A stretch of 61,480 nt of DNA from Chitinophagaceae bacterium (GTDB lineage Bacteria; Bacteroidota; Bacteroidia; Chitinophagales; Chitinophagaceae), in contig JANWIJ010000018.1 in NCBI GenBank assembly GCA_025449935.1, positions 1 to 61,480 on the forward strand, read 5' to 3'. Made by a program: the position numbers and the translations under genes. This document shows, piece by piece, positions 1 to 7,511 of the stretch (within the stretch, counting starts at the first letter, position 1; each line of letters opens with the position of its first letter). The notes under the pieces are model-generated. The model was not told the origin of the DNA. It made no database searches and worked only from the letters and a program-made list of their open reading frames with translations.

Positions 1-1
1 A

Positions 2-1312
2 AGCATTGACGAAAAATTCAAAGAAGCTGCCGGTGGAAAGGTCATAAAGATTGGTAATACCGATGCAGCAACAGCTTTGCAAAAAATAAGGCCGGGTATA
101 CCATTTGAAAACGAGCAGGGATTTAAGAACATGATCCAGTATTACCTTAACCTCCCTGAATTTCTGCAGGGGGTTGGTATCGTTGAGGACGCTGGTAAAG
201 TAACCATCACTTACCTGAAAGATGGCATTGAAAAAGAAATAACCCTGGCTCCTGGAAGCATGCCCGGACCCGCTAATCATGGAGCTCCAGTTTCCGGTGC
301 AAGTTGGGCGGATGCCTATGCAGGCCTGAATACTACGGCTGCGCCTTTATGGCTCAAAGAACCCGGCAGGCTCCGTTATTTTGAGTACCTGCCCGGGAGC
401 AAGACAGTCTACGTAAAACATAGTGCGGTACAGGATGAAGCGGATGAAACCATTGCGGATTTTTTTGCAAGAGTGTTCCGGTTTATTGACAGTAACGATG
501 TAGACAAATTCATCCTGGATATCCGTTTGAACGGCGGCGGAAATAACTACCTGAATAAGCCGGTGATTACGGGGATTATACAGGCAAAAAAAATAAACCG
601 GAAAGGGCACCTCTTTATCATTACGGGAAAAGCCACTTTCTCCGCTGCGCAAAACCTGACGAATGAACTGGAAAAATATTCGGAAGCTGTGTTCGTCGGC
701 GAATCCACTTCGGAAAATGTAAATTTCTTTGGGGATACACGTACTGAAATACTTCCCAACAGCCAGCTCAATATCAATCTCAGCTGGTTATGGTGGCAAA
801 ATCTCGATCCCCGTGACAAGCGAAAATGGACCGCTCCTCACCTGGCTGCTGATCTCAGTTTTAATGATTATAAGAATGGAATAGACCCAGCTATGGAGGC
901 GATAATGAATTATAAACTAACCGGTTCTATTGATGAGCAGTTAAGGAACCTGGTACTCGCCGGTAAATATGATGAAGCGGTTCTGGCGGCCCGGAAATAC
1001 ATGGAAAACCCCCTGCACCGTTATTATAAAGATGACCTGGAAACCAAGGTTAATGATTTTGGCTACAGGCTGATAAACCAGCATAAGTATGAAGTGGCCA
1101 ATAAAGTGCTGCATATGAATGTCCAGCTATTTCCCGGCTCGGCCAACGCATATGACAGCTATGCCGAAAGCTGGTGGAAACTTGGTAAAAAAGAGGAGGC
1201 CATTAAGTATTATAATCTTGCCATCAGTAAAGATCCTGATGGTGTTACAGGTGATAATGCCAGGGCTATGCTGAAGCAGCTCCAGGCCGGTGAGGGTAAA
1301 AAAGGATTTTAA
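2..1312 (+). CDS. S41-family (tail-specific protease-like) peptidase with C-terminal TPR, 5' end outside the window
   Basis: The reading frame is already open at base 2, so the gene starts before the window. A TTG at 77 is in frame but is not a convincing start. The visible part reads as the C-terminal half of an S41 peptidase: the strand FILDIRLNGGG matches the family core, and TFSAAQNL holds the expected nucleophilic serine just after a hydrophobic strand. The region KVIKIGNTDAATAL looks like the end of a PDZ-like or linker segment. After the peptidase fold, the last 100 residues form helical hairpins of TPR type (YDSYAESWWKLGKKEEAIKYY). Such S41-TPR proteins in Bacteroidota are usually exported, but the signal peptide is not in view. 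Substrate unknown. A Lys/Ser catalytic pair cannot be confirmed without the missing N-terminus. Confidence 0.8.
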   Translation, partial: SIDEKFKEAAGGKVIKIGNTDAATALQKIRPGIPFENEQGFKNMIQYYLNLPEFLQGVGIVEDAGKVTITYLKDGIEKEITLAPGSMPGPANHGAPVSGASWADAYAGLNTTAAPLWLKEPGRLRYFEYLPGSKTVYVKHSAVQDEADETIADFFARVFRFIDSNDVDKFILDIRLNGGGNNYLNKPVITGIIQAKKINRKGHLFIITGKATFSAAQNLTNELEKYSEAVFVGESTSENVNFFGDTRTEILPNSQLNINLSWLWWQNLDPRDKRKWTAPHLAADLSFNDYKNGIDPAMEAIMNYKLTGSIDEQLRNLVLAGKYDEAVLAARKYMENPLHRYYKDDLETKVNDFGYRLINQHKYEVANKVLHMNVQLFPGSANAYDSYAESWWKLGKKEEAIKYYNLAISKDPDGVTGDNARAMLKQLQAGEGKKGF

Positions 1313-1368
1313 TTCCTTTTAACCTTCCATCAAAACAGGTGGCATCATGAAATTTGTACCTTCATTTC

Positions 1369-1881
1369 ATGCCTGTTTCTATTGCCAGCCCGGAAGATAT
1401 TCCCGTATTGGTAACATTAATCAATAGTGCATACCGTGGTGAGGAATCCAAAAAGGGTTGGACCACCGAAGCCGATATGGTTGGCGGTGATCTCCGTACT
1501 GACGCGGCCAATATGCAGGAACTGATGCAATTACCAAACGCCGTTTTCCTGAAATACACCAGCCCCGAAAACAAGATTGAAGGGTGTGTATTCGTAGATA
1601 AAAGGGAACCCGGTAAACTTTATCTCGGTATGCTGAGTGTCCCCCCTGCCTTACAGGCGAAGGGTATCGGGAAACAACTGATGATGGGTGCTGCCGGGTA
1701 TGCACGGGCGCAAAACTGTTCCGCTATTTATATGAGGGTCATTTCCATCCGTTATGAACTGATCGCCTGGTATGAAAGACAGGGCTATTACCCTACCGGG
1801 GAAACCCAGCCATTCCCTGCAGGTCCCTATGGGACAGCCCTCCAACCTCTTGAGTTTATCGTGTTGCAGAAAGTGCTGTAG
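1369..1881 (+). CDS. GNAT family N-acetyltransferase
   Basis: A protein of 170 residues with a single GNAT fold. Acetyl-CoA pyrophosphate-binding motif A is visible as LYLGMLSVPPALQAKGIGKQL (the QxxGxG type), followed by the motif B region YMRVISIRYELIAWYERQGYYPTGE, typical of cytosolic small-molecule acetyltransferases. I chose ATG 1369 because the upstream in-frame TTG at 1354 lies in a stretch that resembles a promoter (ATTTG just before TACC) and adds no conserved residues. The substrate cannot be read from the sequence. It stands alone, 57 bases after the S41 peptidase gene. Confidence 0.85.
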   Translation: MPVSIASPEDIPVLVTLINSAYRGEESKKGWTTEADMVGGDLRTDAANMQELMQLPNAVFLKYTSPENKIEGCVFVDKREPGKLYLGMLSVPPALQAKGIGKQLMMGAAGYARAQNCSAIYMRVISIRYELIAWYERQGYYPTGETQPFPAGPYGTALQPLEFIVLQKVL

Positions 1882-1960
1882 GCCCGCACATTGATTAATT
1901 ATATAAGCGGTGCTTTTATTCCTTAAATCCGGTGTACTTTAAATAAATCAAACGAGCATC

Positions 1961-2398
1961 ATGAAAAAAATCGTTAGCATTTTCCTGTTATGTTTTCTCG
2001 TAAAATTTTCAGCAGCACAGGATGCAAAAGAAAAAGTGGAAAGAGCCTGCCTTGATTATATCGAAGGATTCTATGAAGGCGACACAACCAAACTGATCCG
2101 CAGCCTGAAACCATCCTTATACAAATTTGGTTACTGGAAAAATAAAACAACCGGCAACTACGACCCGGATGGCATGATGAGTTTTCGCCAGGCACTTGAT
2201 TATGCCAGGGGCGTGTCAGAGAAAAAAAATTTTGCCAAAGCTGGTGCGCCTAAAAAAGTGGAAGTGCTCGACATCATGAATACAATCGCTTCTGCAAAAG
2301 TTACAGCCTGGTGGGGAGTTGATTACATTCTGCTGGCTAAACAGGGCGACAACTGGGTAATCGAACAGGTATTGTGGGAAGGCCCTTTACAAAAATAA
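1961..2398 (+). CDS. Exported NTF2-like (putative lumazine-binding, Lumazine_bd_2) protein
   Basis: 145 residues with a Sec signal peptide (MKKIVSIFLLCFLVKFSAAQ, cleavage probably after the AAQ). The mature part fits the Lumazine_bd_2/SnoaL-like cone fold: an N-terminal helix VERACLDYIEGFYEGDT, the KLIRSLKPSLYKFGY segment, and a C-terminal strand set ending VTAWWGVDYILLAKQGDNWVIEQVLWE. The family is abundant in Bacteroidota and its ligand is mostly unknown. It lies 13 nt upstream of another NTF2-like protein gene on the same strand, so the two are probably co-transcribed. Confidence 0.75.
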   Translation: MKKIVSIFLLCFLVKFSAAQDAKEKVERACLDYIEGFYEGDTTKLIRSLKPSLYKFGYWKNKTTGNYDPDGMMSFRQALDYARGVSEKKNFAKAGAPKKVEVLDIMNTIASAKVTAWWGVDYILLAKQGDNWVIEQVLWEGPLQK

Positions 2399-2411
2399 AC
2401 TCAAACTATAT

Positions 2412-2861
2412 ATGCGTGTCAACCCGGTCAACCTGTTTATTCCTGTTTTATTGATTAGTCTTTCCTGTAATGAAAATGGGGCTGCTGACCCGGGAAAAGT
2501 AAAAGCAGAAATAGCAAATGCCGAAAAGGACTTTGAAAAAATGGCCGCTGAAAAAGGTATCGCGGAAGCATTCTGGTATTATGCTGACTCCAATGCCGTT
2601 ATCAAACGGACAAACGATACCCTGATTCTGGGAAAAGAAAATATAAAAAATTACTATTCCGCAGCGTTTTACAAATCCGCCACTGTTAAATGGTCGCCCG
2701 ATTTTATTGAGGTGGCTGAAAAAGGAGACCTGGCTTATACCTACGGAAAATATCGCTGGCAATCCCGCGATAGTGCCGGCGTGATCACCGAATTCAAAGG
2801 TGTATTTCATACCGTCTGGAAAAAACAAAAAGACGGCAGCTGGAAATATGTATGGGATTAG
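2412..2861 (+). CDS. NTF2-like DUF4440 lipoprotein
   Basis: 149 residues with a lipoprotein signal (LLISLSC, acylated Cys19). The body matches DUF4440/SnoaL-like proteins: an early helix EIANAEKDFEKMAAEKGIAEAF, then YYADSNAVIKRTNDTLILGKENI and a terminal GVFHTVWKKQKDGSWKYVWD, the usual last strand of this fold. It is second in a two-gene unit with the preceding Lumazine_bd_2-like protein, so two related small folds are exported, one soluble and one membrane-anchored. Its stop codon overlaps the stop of the convergent PKD lipoprotein gene by 4 nt. Ligand or enzymatic role unknown. Confidence 0.75.
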   Translation: MRVNPVNLFIPVLLISLSCNENGAADPGKVKAEIANAEKDFEKMAAEKGIAEAFWYYADSNAVIKRTNDTLILGKENIKNYYSAAFYKSATVKWSPDFIEVAEKGDLAYTYGKYRWQSRDSAGVITEFKGVFHTVWKKQKDGSWKYVWD

Positions 2862-3424
2862 AATATCTGTATACCCAGGCTGACCGTATCCCTCACGCCA
2901 TTGATCTGTGAACTGAACTTCACCATATAATTGCCGGGCGTCGAGAATTGAATAATCGGGTTTTTGAGAGGCGAGGTAGCCCCATTACCAAAATCCCAGG
3001 CATAATATTGAGATAGCGGGTTTAACGAAAAAAAGGAAAAATTTACCGGTGTGCCTGTGCATTTATCCATAAAATAAGAAAAAGAGGATTGGGCCGGGTT
3101 CGCCACATTACCCAGGTATAATACTTTACAAATAGAATCCACCCCGTTTGGCCCGGTGGCTTTCAATTTTAAGTAATAGGCTCCGATAGCCGTATAGGTA
3201 TGCGTTGGATTAGGTTCGGTAGACGTAGCCCCATCGCCAAAAGTCCACAAATAGGTGGCCGAGTTCCTTGAGGTATTGATAAATGAAATTGTGCAGGGGA
3301 TAGGTGTATCATAGCCTGACGCAGAAAAAGCAGCATCCGTGGAAGTATCCAGGGGATCTTTTTCGGTACAGGCCTGCAATAAAAAGATCATCCCCCCCAA
3401 TATAATACCTGTAATTGTTTTCAT
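2858..3424 (-). CDS. Lipoprotein with two PKD domains
   Basis: 188 residues. The N-terminus is a lipoprotein signal (GGMIFLLQAC, Cys19). Two PKD-type beta-sandwich repeats follow: the first has YLWTFGDGATSTEPNPTHTY at about residues 58-77, the second YYAWDFGNGATSPLKNP at about 140-156. PKD domains are adhesive or spacer modules of surface proteins. There is no catalytic domain and no T9SS sorting domain, so it is presumably a free surface or periplasmic lipoprotein. A possible -7 element (TATCTTGC on the minus strand, 3452-3459) lies about 28 nt before the start. Confidence 0.8.
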   Translation of the reverse strand: MKTITGIILGGMIFLLQACTEKDPLDTSTDAAFSASGYDTPIPCTISFINTSRNSATYLWTFGDGATSTEPNPTHTYTAIGAYYLKLKATGPNGVDSICKVLYLGNVANPAQSSFSYFMDKCTGTPVNFSFFSLNPLSQYYAWDFGNGATSPLKNPIIQFSTPGNYMVKFSSQINGVRDTVSLGIQIF

Positions 3425-3471
3425 AAAAGCGTTGTTGTATTTTTTAATCCTGCAAGATACTTAAAATATCC

Positions 3472-3489
3472 GGAGGGGGGCTACCCTCC
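3472..3489. other. GC-rich hairpin in a divergent intergenic region
   Basis: GGAGGG and CCCTCC arms (3472-3477 and 3484-3489) with a 6-nt loop lie between the PKD lipoprotein gene and the divergent methyltransferase gene. There is no T-tract, so this is not a typical terminator. A second inverted repeat, TGTCAAA (3490-3496) with TTTGACA (3518-3524), follows directly. These could be operator sites, but nothing proves it. Confidence 0.3.
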
Positions 3490-3623
3490 TGTCAAACGGC
3501 CGCTGGTCAGCCATCATTTTGACAAGAGGCCCGGGCTTATTGCTGCACAAAAAATAATAATAGTACCTTCAAAATCGCATTTCCCTACCCCCTGAACTTT
3601 TTTAACATTTAAATTTCTTCAAC

Positions 3624-4469
3624 ATGAACCAGCAACTGGAAGAGATCAGGGAACAACAAAAACAATCCTGGAACAAGTTTTCAGGCGGATGGAAAAAATG
3701 GGACGGGCTCACCATGGATTTCCTGAAACCCATGGGACAGGAAATCATCCGGTTTCTCGAACCATCAGGTAAGGACCGGGTACTGGATATTGCCGGTGGC
3801 ACCGGCGAACCCGGACTCACAATTGCGTCAATGCTGGATGAAGGCTCGGTGGTTATTACGGACCTGGCTGAAAACATGCTAACGATTGCGCAGGAAAATG
3901 CCATGCTCCGGGGTATCCGCAACATTGAAACAAAGGCCTGCGACGTCAGTGACCTTCCTTTCCCTGATAATAGTTTTGATGCGGTAAGTTGCCGTTTTGG
4001 TTTTATGTTTTTTCCTGATATGCAACTGGCTGCTAACGAAATATTCCGGGTGCTGAAACCCGGCGGACGTATGGCCACTTCTGTATGGAATATCCCGGAA
4101 AAAAATTTTTGGGTAACTGCTACCATGGGAACAATTATGAGAAACATGGAGCTTCCTGCACCATCACCGGATTTGCCCGGTATGTTCCGTTGTGCGAAAC
4201 CCGGCCGGATGAAGGAAATATTTGAGAAAGCGGGATTTAAAAATTACCAGGAAAAAGAAGTGGTTTCAAAGCTCCGCAGCGGTACGGTAGAGACATACTG
4301 GGGTATGATGACGGAAGTAGCGGCCCCGGTGGTAGCTGCTTTAAGCAATGCCAGTGAAATCATGCGGGAAAAAATAAAAACGGAAGTATTTGAACTGGTC
4401 AGGCAGAAATACCCGGGAGATAACCTGGCGATTGATGCCAGCGCCCTGGTCATCATGGCAGAAAAATAA
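3624..4469 (+). CDS. Class I SAM-dependent methyltransferase (UbiE/COQ5-like)
   Basis: 281 residues. SAM-binding motif I is clear (VLDIAGGTGEPGL, about residues 52-64), followed by the acidic end of strand 2 (VVITDLAENMLTIA) and the post-motif region DVSDLPFPDNSFDAVSCRFG, which is typical of Methyltransf_11/UbiE proteins. The motif VLKPGGRMATSVW also agrees. A C-terminal part of about 100 residues forms the substrate cap. The substrate is not evident; the gene is not next to menaquinone or ubiquinone genes, so calling it ubiE would be unsafe. Monocistronic by context, with the next gene carrying its own TAGCTTTG element. Confidence 0.85.
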   Translation: MNQQLEEIREQQKQSWNKFSGGWKKWDGLTMDFLKPMGQEIIRFLEPSGKDRVLDIAGGTGEPGLTIASMLDEGSVVITDLAENMLTIAQENAMLRGIRNIETKACDVSDLPFPDNSFDAVSCRFGFMFFPDMQLAANEIFRVLKPGGRMATSVWNIPEKNFWVTATMGTIMRNMELPAPSPDLPGMFRCAKPGRMKEIFEKAGFKNYQEKEVVSKLRSGTVETYWGMMTEVAAPVVAALSNASEIMREKIKTEVFELVRQKYPGDNLAIDASALVIMAEK

Positions 4470-4482
4470 TATCGTTATCCCT

Positions 4483-4490
4483 TAGCTTTG
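4483..4490 (+). promoter_or_regulatory. Bacteroidota -7 promoter element
   Basis: TAGCTTTG matches the TAnnTTTG -7 consensus of the Bacteroidota housekeeping sigma factor, 30 nt upstream of the ATG at 4521. I see no TTTG box at the ideal distance upstream. Confidence 0.5.
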
Positions 4491-4520
4491 CAAATTGCTT
4501 ACCCGGATAACTATTATAGC

Positions 4521-4982
4521 ATGTTACGAATACTGATACTATTAATGATCCTGTCACCCGTCGCATCGTTGTCACAGGAGTATATCAATAAAACCAGGAT
4601 ACAGGTTAAGAAAGAACTTAAAAACTACGAAACGGCAGAAGGTATTGGCAAAACGACGGTAACTGAAACCGATAGTACCGTTCTCTTTTCCATCCGGAAA
4701 AGCGGGGCATCCCCCACTGGTTTTAAGTATGCCTTTGACAAAAAAGGGAAATGCATTTCTGAAAAAGTAGAGGCTGGTTGCGATAGCTGTTTGGTAAAGT
4801 ATTTGCAGGAAGTACTGGCCAAAGAAAAATATCATTGGAAAAAGATCAATGAGAACCAGTATGTGTCAGATTATGCTTCCAAACTGATGATCGAACTCCC
4901 TCCTGAAAAAAATATCCGCTACTTTAAGATTTTACGGATGGACTGGAGCAAAGAACTCTATGATATCCTGATGGAAAAGTAA
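4521..4982 (+). CDS. Small exported protein of unknown function
   Basis: 153 residues from ATG 4521. An in-frame TTG at 4488 lies inside the promoter element, so it is not the start. The N-terminus MLRILILLMILSPVASLSQ is a Sec signal peptide. The mature part is basic and mixed alpha/beta, with a CDSC pair in the middle (EAGCDSCLVKYLQEVL) that could form a disulfide or bind a metal. I do not recognise the family. The YafY-type regulator gene follows after 26 nt, so the two may be transcribed together, though a -7-like element lies between them. Confidence 0.65.
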   Translation: MLRILILLMILSPVASLSQEYINKTRIQVKKELKNYETAEGIGKTTVTETDSTVLFSIRKSGASPTGFKYAFDKKGKCISEKVEAGCDSCLVKYLQEVLAKEKYHWKKINENQYVSDYASKLMIELPPEKNIRYFKILRMDWSKELYDILMEK

Positions 4983-4996
4983 GTGTTTAATTCGGC

Positions 4997-5004
4997 TATC
5001 TTTA
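4997..5004 (+). promoter_or_regulatory. -7-like element immediately before the yafY-type regulator
   Basis: TATCTTTA (one mismatch to TAnnTTTG) ends only 4 nt before the ATG at 5009. If it is used, transcription would begin at or next to the start codon and the mRNA would be leaderless. Confidence 0.4.
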
Positions 5005-5008
5005 TAGC

Positions 5009-5698
5009 ATGAACCGCATTGACAGGCTATTGGGGATTCTCACCCTGCTGCAATCCAGGAAATTTGTTCCGGCAGAAAAAATTGCAGCAAAATTTCACAT
5101 CAGTATCCGCACCGTCTACCGCGATGTCAAAGCATTGACTGAACTGGGCATCCCTGTCAGTTTTGAAACAGCAAAGGGTTATTTCGTGGTGCAGGGATAT
5201 TTCCTGCCCCCGGTTTCCTTCAGCAATGAAGAGGCAAATGCCCTTTTACTGTCCGAGTCACTGGTATATGGGTTTGCCGATAAATCCATACAGAAACATT
5301 ATTCCAATGCATTAAATAAGGTTAAGGCAGTACTTCGTTCTTCGCAAAAAGAAAAGCTTGATTTTCTGGATAGCAGCATTAAAATGCAAATGCACCCCAA
5401 CCATACCCTGGATGTTGAATACCTTTCCGTTCTCCAGCATACCATTGCGGCAAAAACGATTATTGAAATAGAATACAAAAGTTCGAGGGAGGAATCCACG
5501 AAGCGGAAAGTGGAGCCCGTAGGGCTGATCTTTTATGCCTTCAACTGGCACCTGATCGGGTGGTGCCACAGCCGGAACGACTACCGGGATTTTAAAGTAT
5601 CGCGTATTTCCCGGGTTTCCGATACAGGCCAGCCTTTTAAAAAAGACCTTCACATAAGCGTAACTGAATACATGAAATCTCTTCCTGTAAATTATTGA
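5009..5698 (+). CDS. YafY-family transcriptional regulator (HTH plus WYL domain)
   Basis: 229 residues. Residues 1-60 form a DeoR-like winged HTH (MNRIDRLLGILTLLQSRKFV, then ISIRTVYRDVKALTELGIPV). The C-terminal half is a WYL-type ligand-sensing domain (TIIEIEYKSS, RKVEPVGLIFYAFNWHLIGW, YRDFKVSRIS), where Y-x-F-x-W-HLIGW is the usual core. WYL proteins act as one-component regulators that often bind nucleic acid or nucleotide ligands. The gene sits directly upstream of a DinB-fold protein gene, a pairing that suggests autoregulation plus control of the DinB unit; this is inference from adjacency. Confidence 0.9.
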   Translation: MNRIDRLLGILTLLQSRKFVPAEKIAAKFHISIRTVYRDVKALTELGIPVSFETAKGYFVVQGYFLPPVSFSNEEANALLLSESLVYGFADKSIQKHYSNALNKVKAVLRSSQKEKLDFLDSSIKMQMHPNHTLDVEYLSVLQHTIAAKTIIEIEYKSSREESTKRKVEPVGLIFYAFNWHLIGWCHSRNDYRDFKVSRISRVSDTGQPFKKDLHISVTEYMKSLPVNY

Positions 5699-5732
5699 AA
5701 CAGGCTGCCATAGGGTTGTCAGTCGTGCCGTT

Positions 5733-5740
5733 TAATTTTG
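5733..5740 (+). promoter_or_regulatory. Bacteroidota -7 promoter element for the first DinB gene
   Basis: TAATTTTG fits TAnnTTTG and lies 25 nt before the ATG at 5766, giving a predicted leader of about 20 nt. It makes the DinB gene separately transcribable from the upstream YafY regulator. Confidence 0.5.
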
Positions 5741-5765
5741 ATGTTAAACATTAAAACAGACTATT

Positions 5766-6263
5766 ATGACATTCATGCAATCATTTCTGAAAGAACTGGA
5801 GAGAGAAAGCGCCACTACCCGTAAGATGCTGGAAAGGGTACCGGCTGATAAGTATGACTGGAAACCCCATGAAAAAAGTATGACCCTCAGACAACTTGCG
5901 ACCCATGTTGCTGAAATCCCGTCCTGGATCAGCCTGGTACTGACTACCAGCGAACTTGACTTTGGGAAAAATGAATACAAACCCACCTTGCTGAACAATA
6001 ACGAGGAGCTTATGACATTTTTTGAAAAATCATATACAGGGGGGAAAGCCGAATTAGCCAGGAGCAGCGATGATCAGCTTAAGGAGACCTGGACGATGCG
6101 AAACGGTGAACAGGTTTACAGCGCCGATACAAAAGATGATGTGTTGAGAGGTTGTTTTTGCCAGGTTGTCCATCACCGGGCACAACTGGGGGTTTACCTC
6201 AGGTTGCTGGATATTCCTATCCCGGGAAGTTATGGCCCCAGCGCGGATGATCAGAGCTTTTGA
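5766..6263 (+). CDS. DinB family protein
   Basis: 165 residues, the usual length of a DinB/YfiT-like four-helix bundle. Putative metal ligands are His47 (LATHVAEIPSW) and the His136/His137 pair (VVHHRAQLGVYLRLL), in the positions expected for the three-histidine site. The C-terminal PIPGSYGPSADD is characteristic of a large Bacteroidota subgroup. Some family members are thiol-dependent S-transferases (bacillithiol or mycothiol); the activity here is unknown. It follows the YafY-type regulator gene and precedes a 73-residue protein and a second DinB-fold protein. Confidence 0.88.
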   Translation: MTFMQSFLKELERESATTRKMLERVPADKYDWKPHEKSMTLRQLATHVAEIPSWISLVLTTSELDFGKNEYKPTLLNNNEELMTFFEKSYTGGKAELARSSDDQLKETWTMRNGEQVYSADTKDDVLRGCFCQVVHHRAQLGVYLRLLDIPIPGSYGPSADDQSF

Positions 6264-6302
6264 GTCAATTTCCTGCCGGCCACCCCTTGCCGAAAAGAGA
6301 AT

Positions 6303-6310
6303 TATCTTTG
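6303..6310 (+). promoter_or_regulatory. Bacteroidota -7 promoter element
   Basis: TATCTTTG is a full TAnnTTTG match, 16 nt upstream of the ATG at 6327. It suggests that the 73-residue protein and the second DinB gene are transcribed as their own unit. Confidence 0.55.
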
Positions 6311-6326
6311 AGGAGTAAACAAGAAT

Positions 6327-6548
6327 ATGAGCCAGGCATTTGTTAAAGAAAGCGACGGAGAATGGCTGCATGATGTACCACCTGCTCTTACAGCGCTGGT
6401 ACAATACCTTACCCGTGAAAATAACGGGGTAAGGGTTTATCAAAAAAGTCATTCATTCAGCGAAAAACATGGCCGTGAAATACATTACATGAGTAATGGT
6501 ATGGGTTACGCCAAAGATGATGCGGGTAAATGGTACATTCCGGAATAA
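6327..6548 (+). CDS. Conserved-looking small cytosolic protein, function unknown
   Basis: 73 residues with no signal peptide or membrane segment. It reads like a compact folded protein (EWLHDVPPALTALVQYLTRE, then SFSEKHGREIHYMSNGMGYA, ending DAGKWYIPE). I do not recognise the family. A TATCTTTG element just upstream and a stop 11 nt before the next start support it being a real gene, co-transcribed with the following DinB gene. Its role may be connected with the DinB proteins around it, but only position suggests this. Confidence 0.65.
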   Translation: MSQAFVKESDGEWLHDVPPALTALVQYLTRENNGVRVYQKSHSFSEKHGREIHYMSNGMGYAKDDAGKWYIPE

Positions 6549-6559
6549 GATCATCCAGT

Positions 6560-7012
6560 ATGAAAGCAATCGCGGAAGAACTGCAACTATGCATTGACCA
6601 GTATGCCGGGGCGCTGAAAACCATGCCCCCGGAAGCATTTGACTACCGGTCTTCACCTGCCAAATGGAGCAGGAAAGAAATCATCGGGCATATGATTGAT
6701 TCTGCCCAGAGTAATATCCGCCGGTTTGTGATGGCGCAATACGAAGACTCTCCCCATATTGTTTACGACCAGGATAAATGGGTGGTTATAATGAATTATC
6801 AGCATGGGGACCCAAAGGATCTCGTAGACCTCTGGTACCTGCTGAATAAACAGGTTTGCGAAATCCTGAAAAATACACCGGTAGCCGCGGCACAATGGTT
6901 TTGCCTCACACAGGAACCCCATACACTGGAATGGTTGGCGATTGACTATATAAAACATCTCCGGCACCACCTCAACGTGGTGCTGGATTTGGAACCTGTT
7001 GCTTACCCGTAA
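6560..7012 (+). CDS. DinB-like (DinB_2 fold) protein
   Basis: 150 residues from ATG 6560. An upstream in-frame codon at 6530 would overlap the previous gene by 19 nt and adds nothing conserved. The fold is the DinB_2 type: SSPAKWSRKEIIGHMIDSAQ with His44, and DYIKHLRHHLNVV with His133 and His136/His137 near the C-terminus, consistent with a metal site. The region WSRKEIIGHMIDSA is very typical. It is the second DinB-fold protein within 800 bp; sequence similarity between the two is low apart from the fold motifs, so they are not a recent duplication. Confidence 0.85.
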   Translation: MKAIAEELQLCIDQYAGALKTMPPEAFDYRSSPAKWSRKEIIGHMIDSAQSNIRRFVMAQYEDSPHIVYDQDKWVVIMNYQHGDPKDLVDLWYLLNKQVCEILKNTPVAAAQWFCLTQEPHTLEWLAIDYIKHLRHHLNVVLDLEPVAYP

Positions 7013-7015
7013 ATA

Positions 7016-7366
7016 TTATTTCTCAAGCATCCCGTCAGCCTTCCATTGTTTGAAAACAGCAATGGTGCTGTCACTGAGCTTAGCTTTTTTGAAAGGCATG
7101 AATCCCCGGTCACCCGGGTTTAATTCTATGCGGCGGATCATCTCATCGATATCAGTTTTTACGTTGGCATAGTTATCATATGCTTTTTTATTACCGCCTT
7201 TGGACGGTATATGACAGGGTGTACAATTACTCATGATTGTAGCAGTCATATTAGTTTCATAGGTCAGTTTTGGTACTTCCACCTTGGTGGTCTTCTTGGC
7301 AGAACTGCAATTGGATAACAGGATGATCGTGAAACCTGTGATAGCTATAACAAAGAATTTTTTCAT
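7016..7366 (-). CDS. Monoheme c-type cytochrome-like lipoprotein
   Basis: 116 residues from the ATG at 7366; a longer reading adds 19 residues of no clear meaning before a normal signal peptide. The signal is of the lipoprotein type (FTIILLSNC, Cys20). One heme-attachment motif CTPCH is present, followed by GFMPFKKAKLSDSTIAVFKQW, where the Met can serve as distal axial ligand. This fits the small c-type cytochrome domains of Bacteroidota that end in a helix with a conserved KQW. It probably works in periplasmic electron transfer. Its 3' end converges with the second DinB gene, 3 nt apart. Confidence 0.8.
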   Translation of the reverse strand: MKKFFVIAITGFTIILLSNCSSAKKTTKVEVPKLTYETNMTATIMSNCTPCHIPSKGGNKKAYDNYANVKTDIDEMIRRIELNPGDRGFMPFKKAKLSDSTIAVFKQWKADGMLEK

Positions 7367-7495
7367 ACTGAAGGGTTGTTGAGCAATAAATATAAAATAA
7401 ACCTGACAATAAACGCTCTCCAATCGTATAATATCCCGGCAAAAGTTGCCCGGCCTTTTTCTTTCACGGGCTACACATCAAGCCACCCAACATAA

Positions 7496-7503
7496 TAACT
7501 TTA
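7496..7503 (+). promoter_or_regulatory. -7-like element for the MFS transporter
   Basis: TAACTTTA, one mismatch from TAnnTTTG, lies 8 nt before the ATG at 7512, supporting that start over the in-frame codon at 7446 and implying a very short leader. Confidence 0.4.
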
Positions 7504-7511
7504 CAAACTTT

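Noticed and set aside
7446-7511. Longer N-terminus for the MFS transporter
   Set aside because: Residues lack membrane character and would overlap the promoter-like TAACTTTA element; ATG 7512 gives a normal start.
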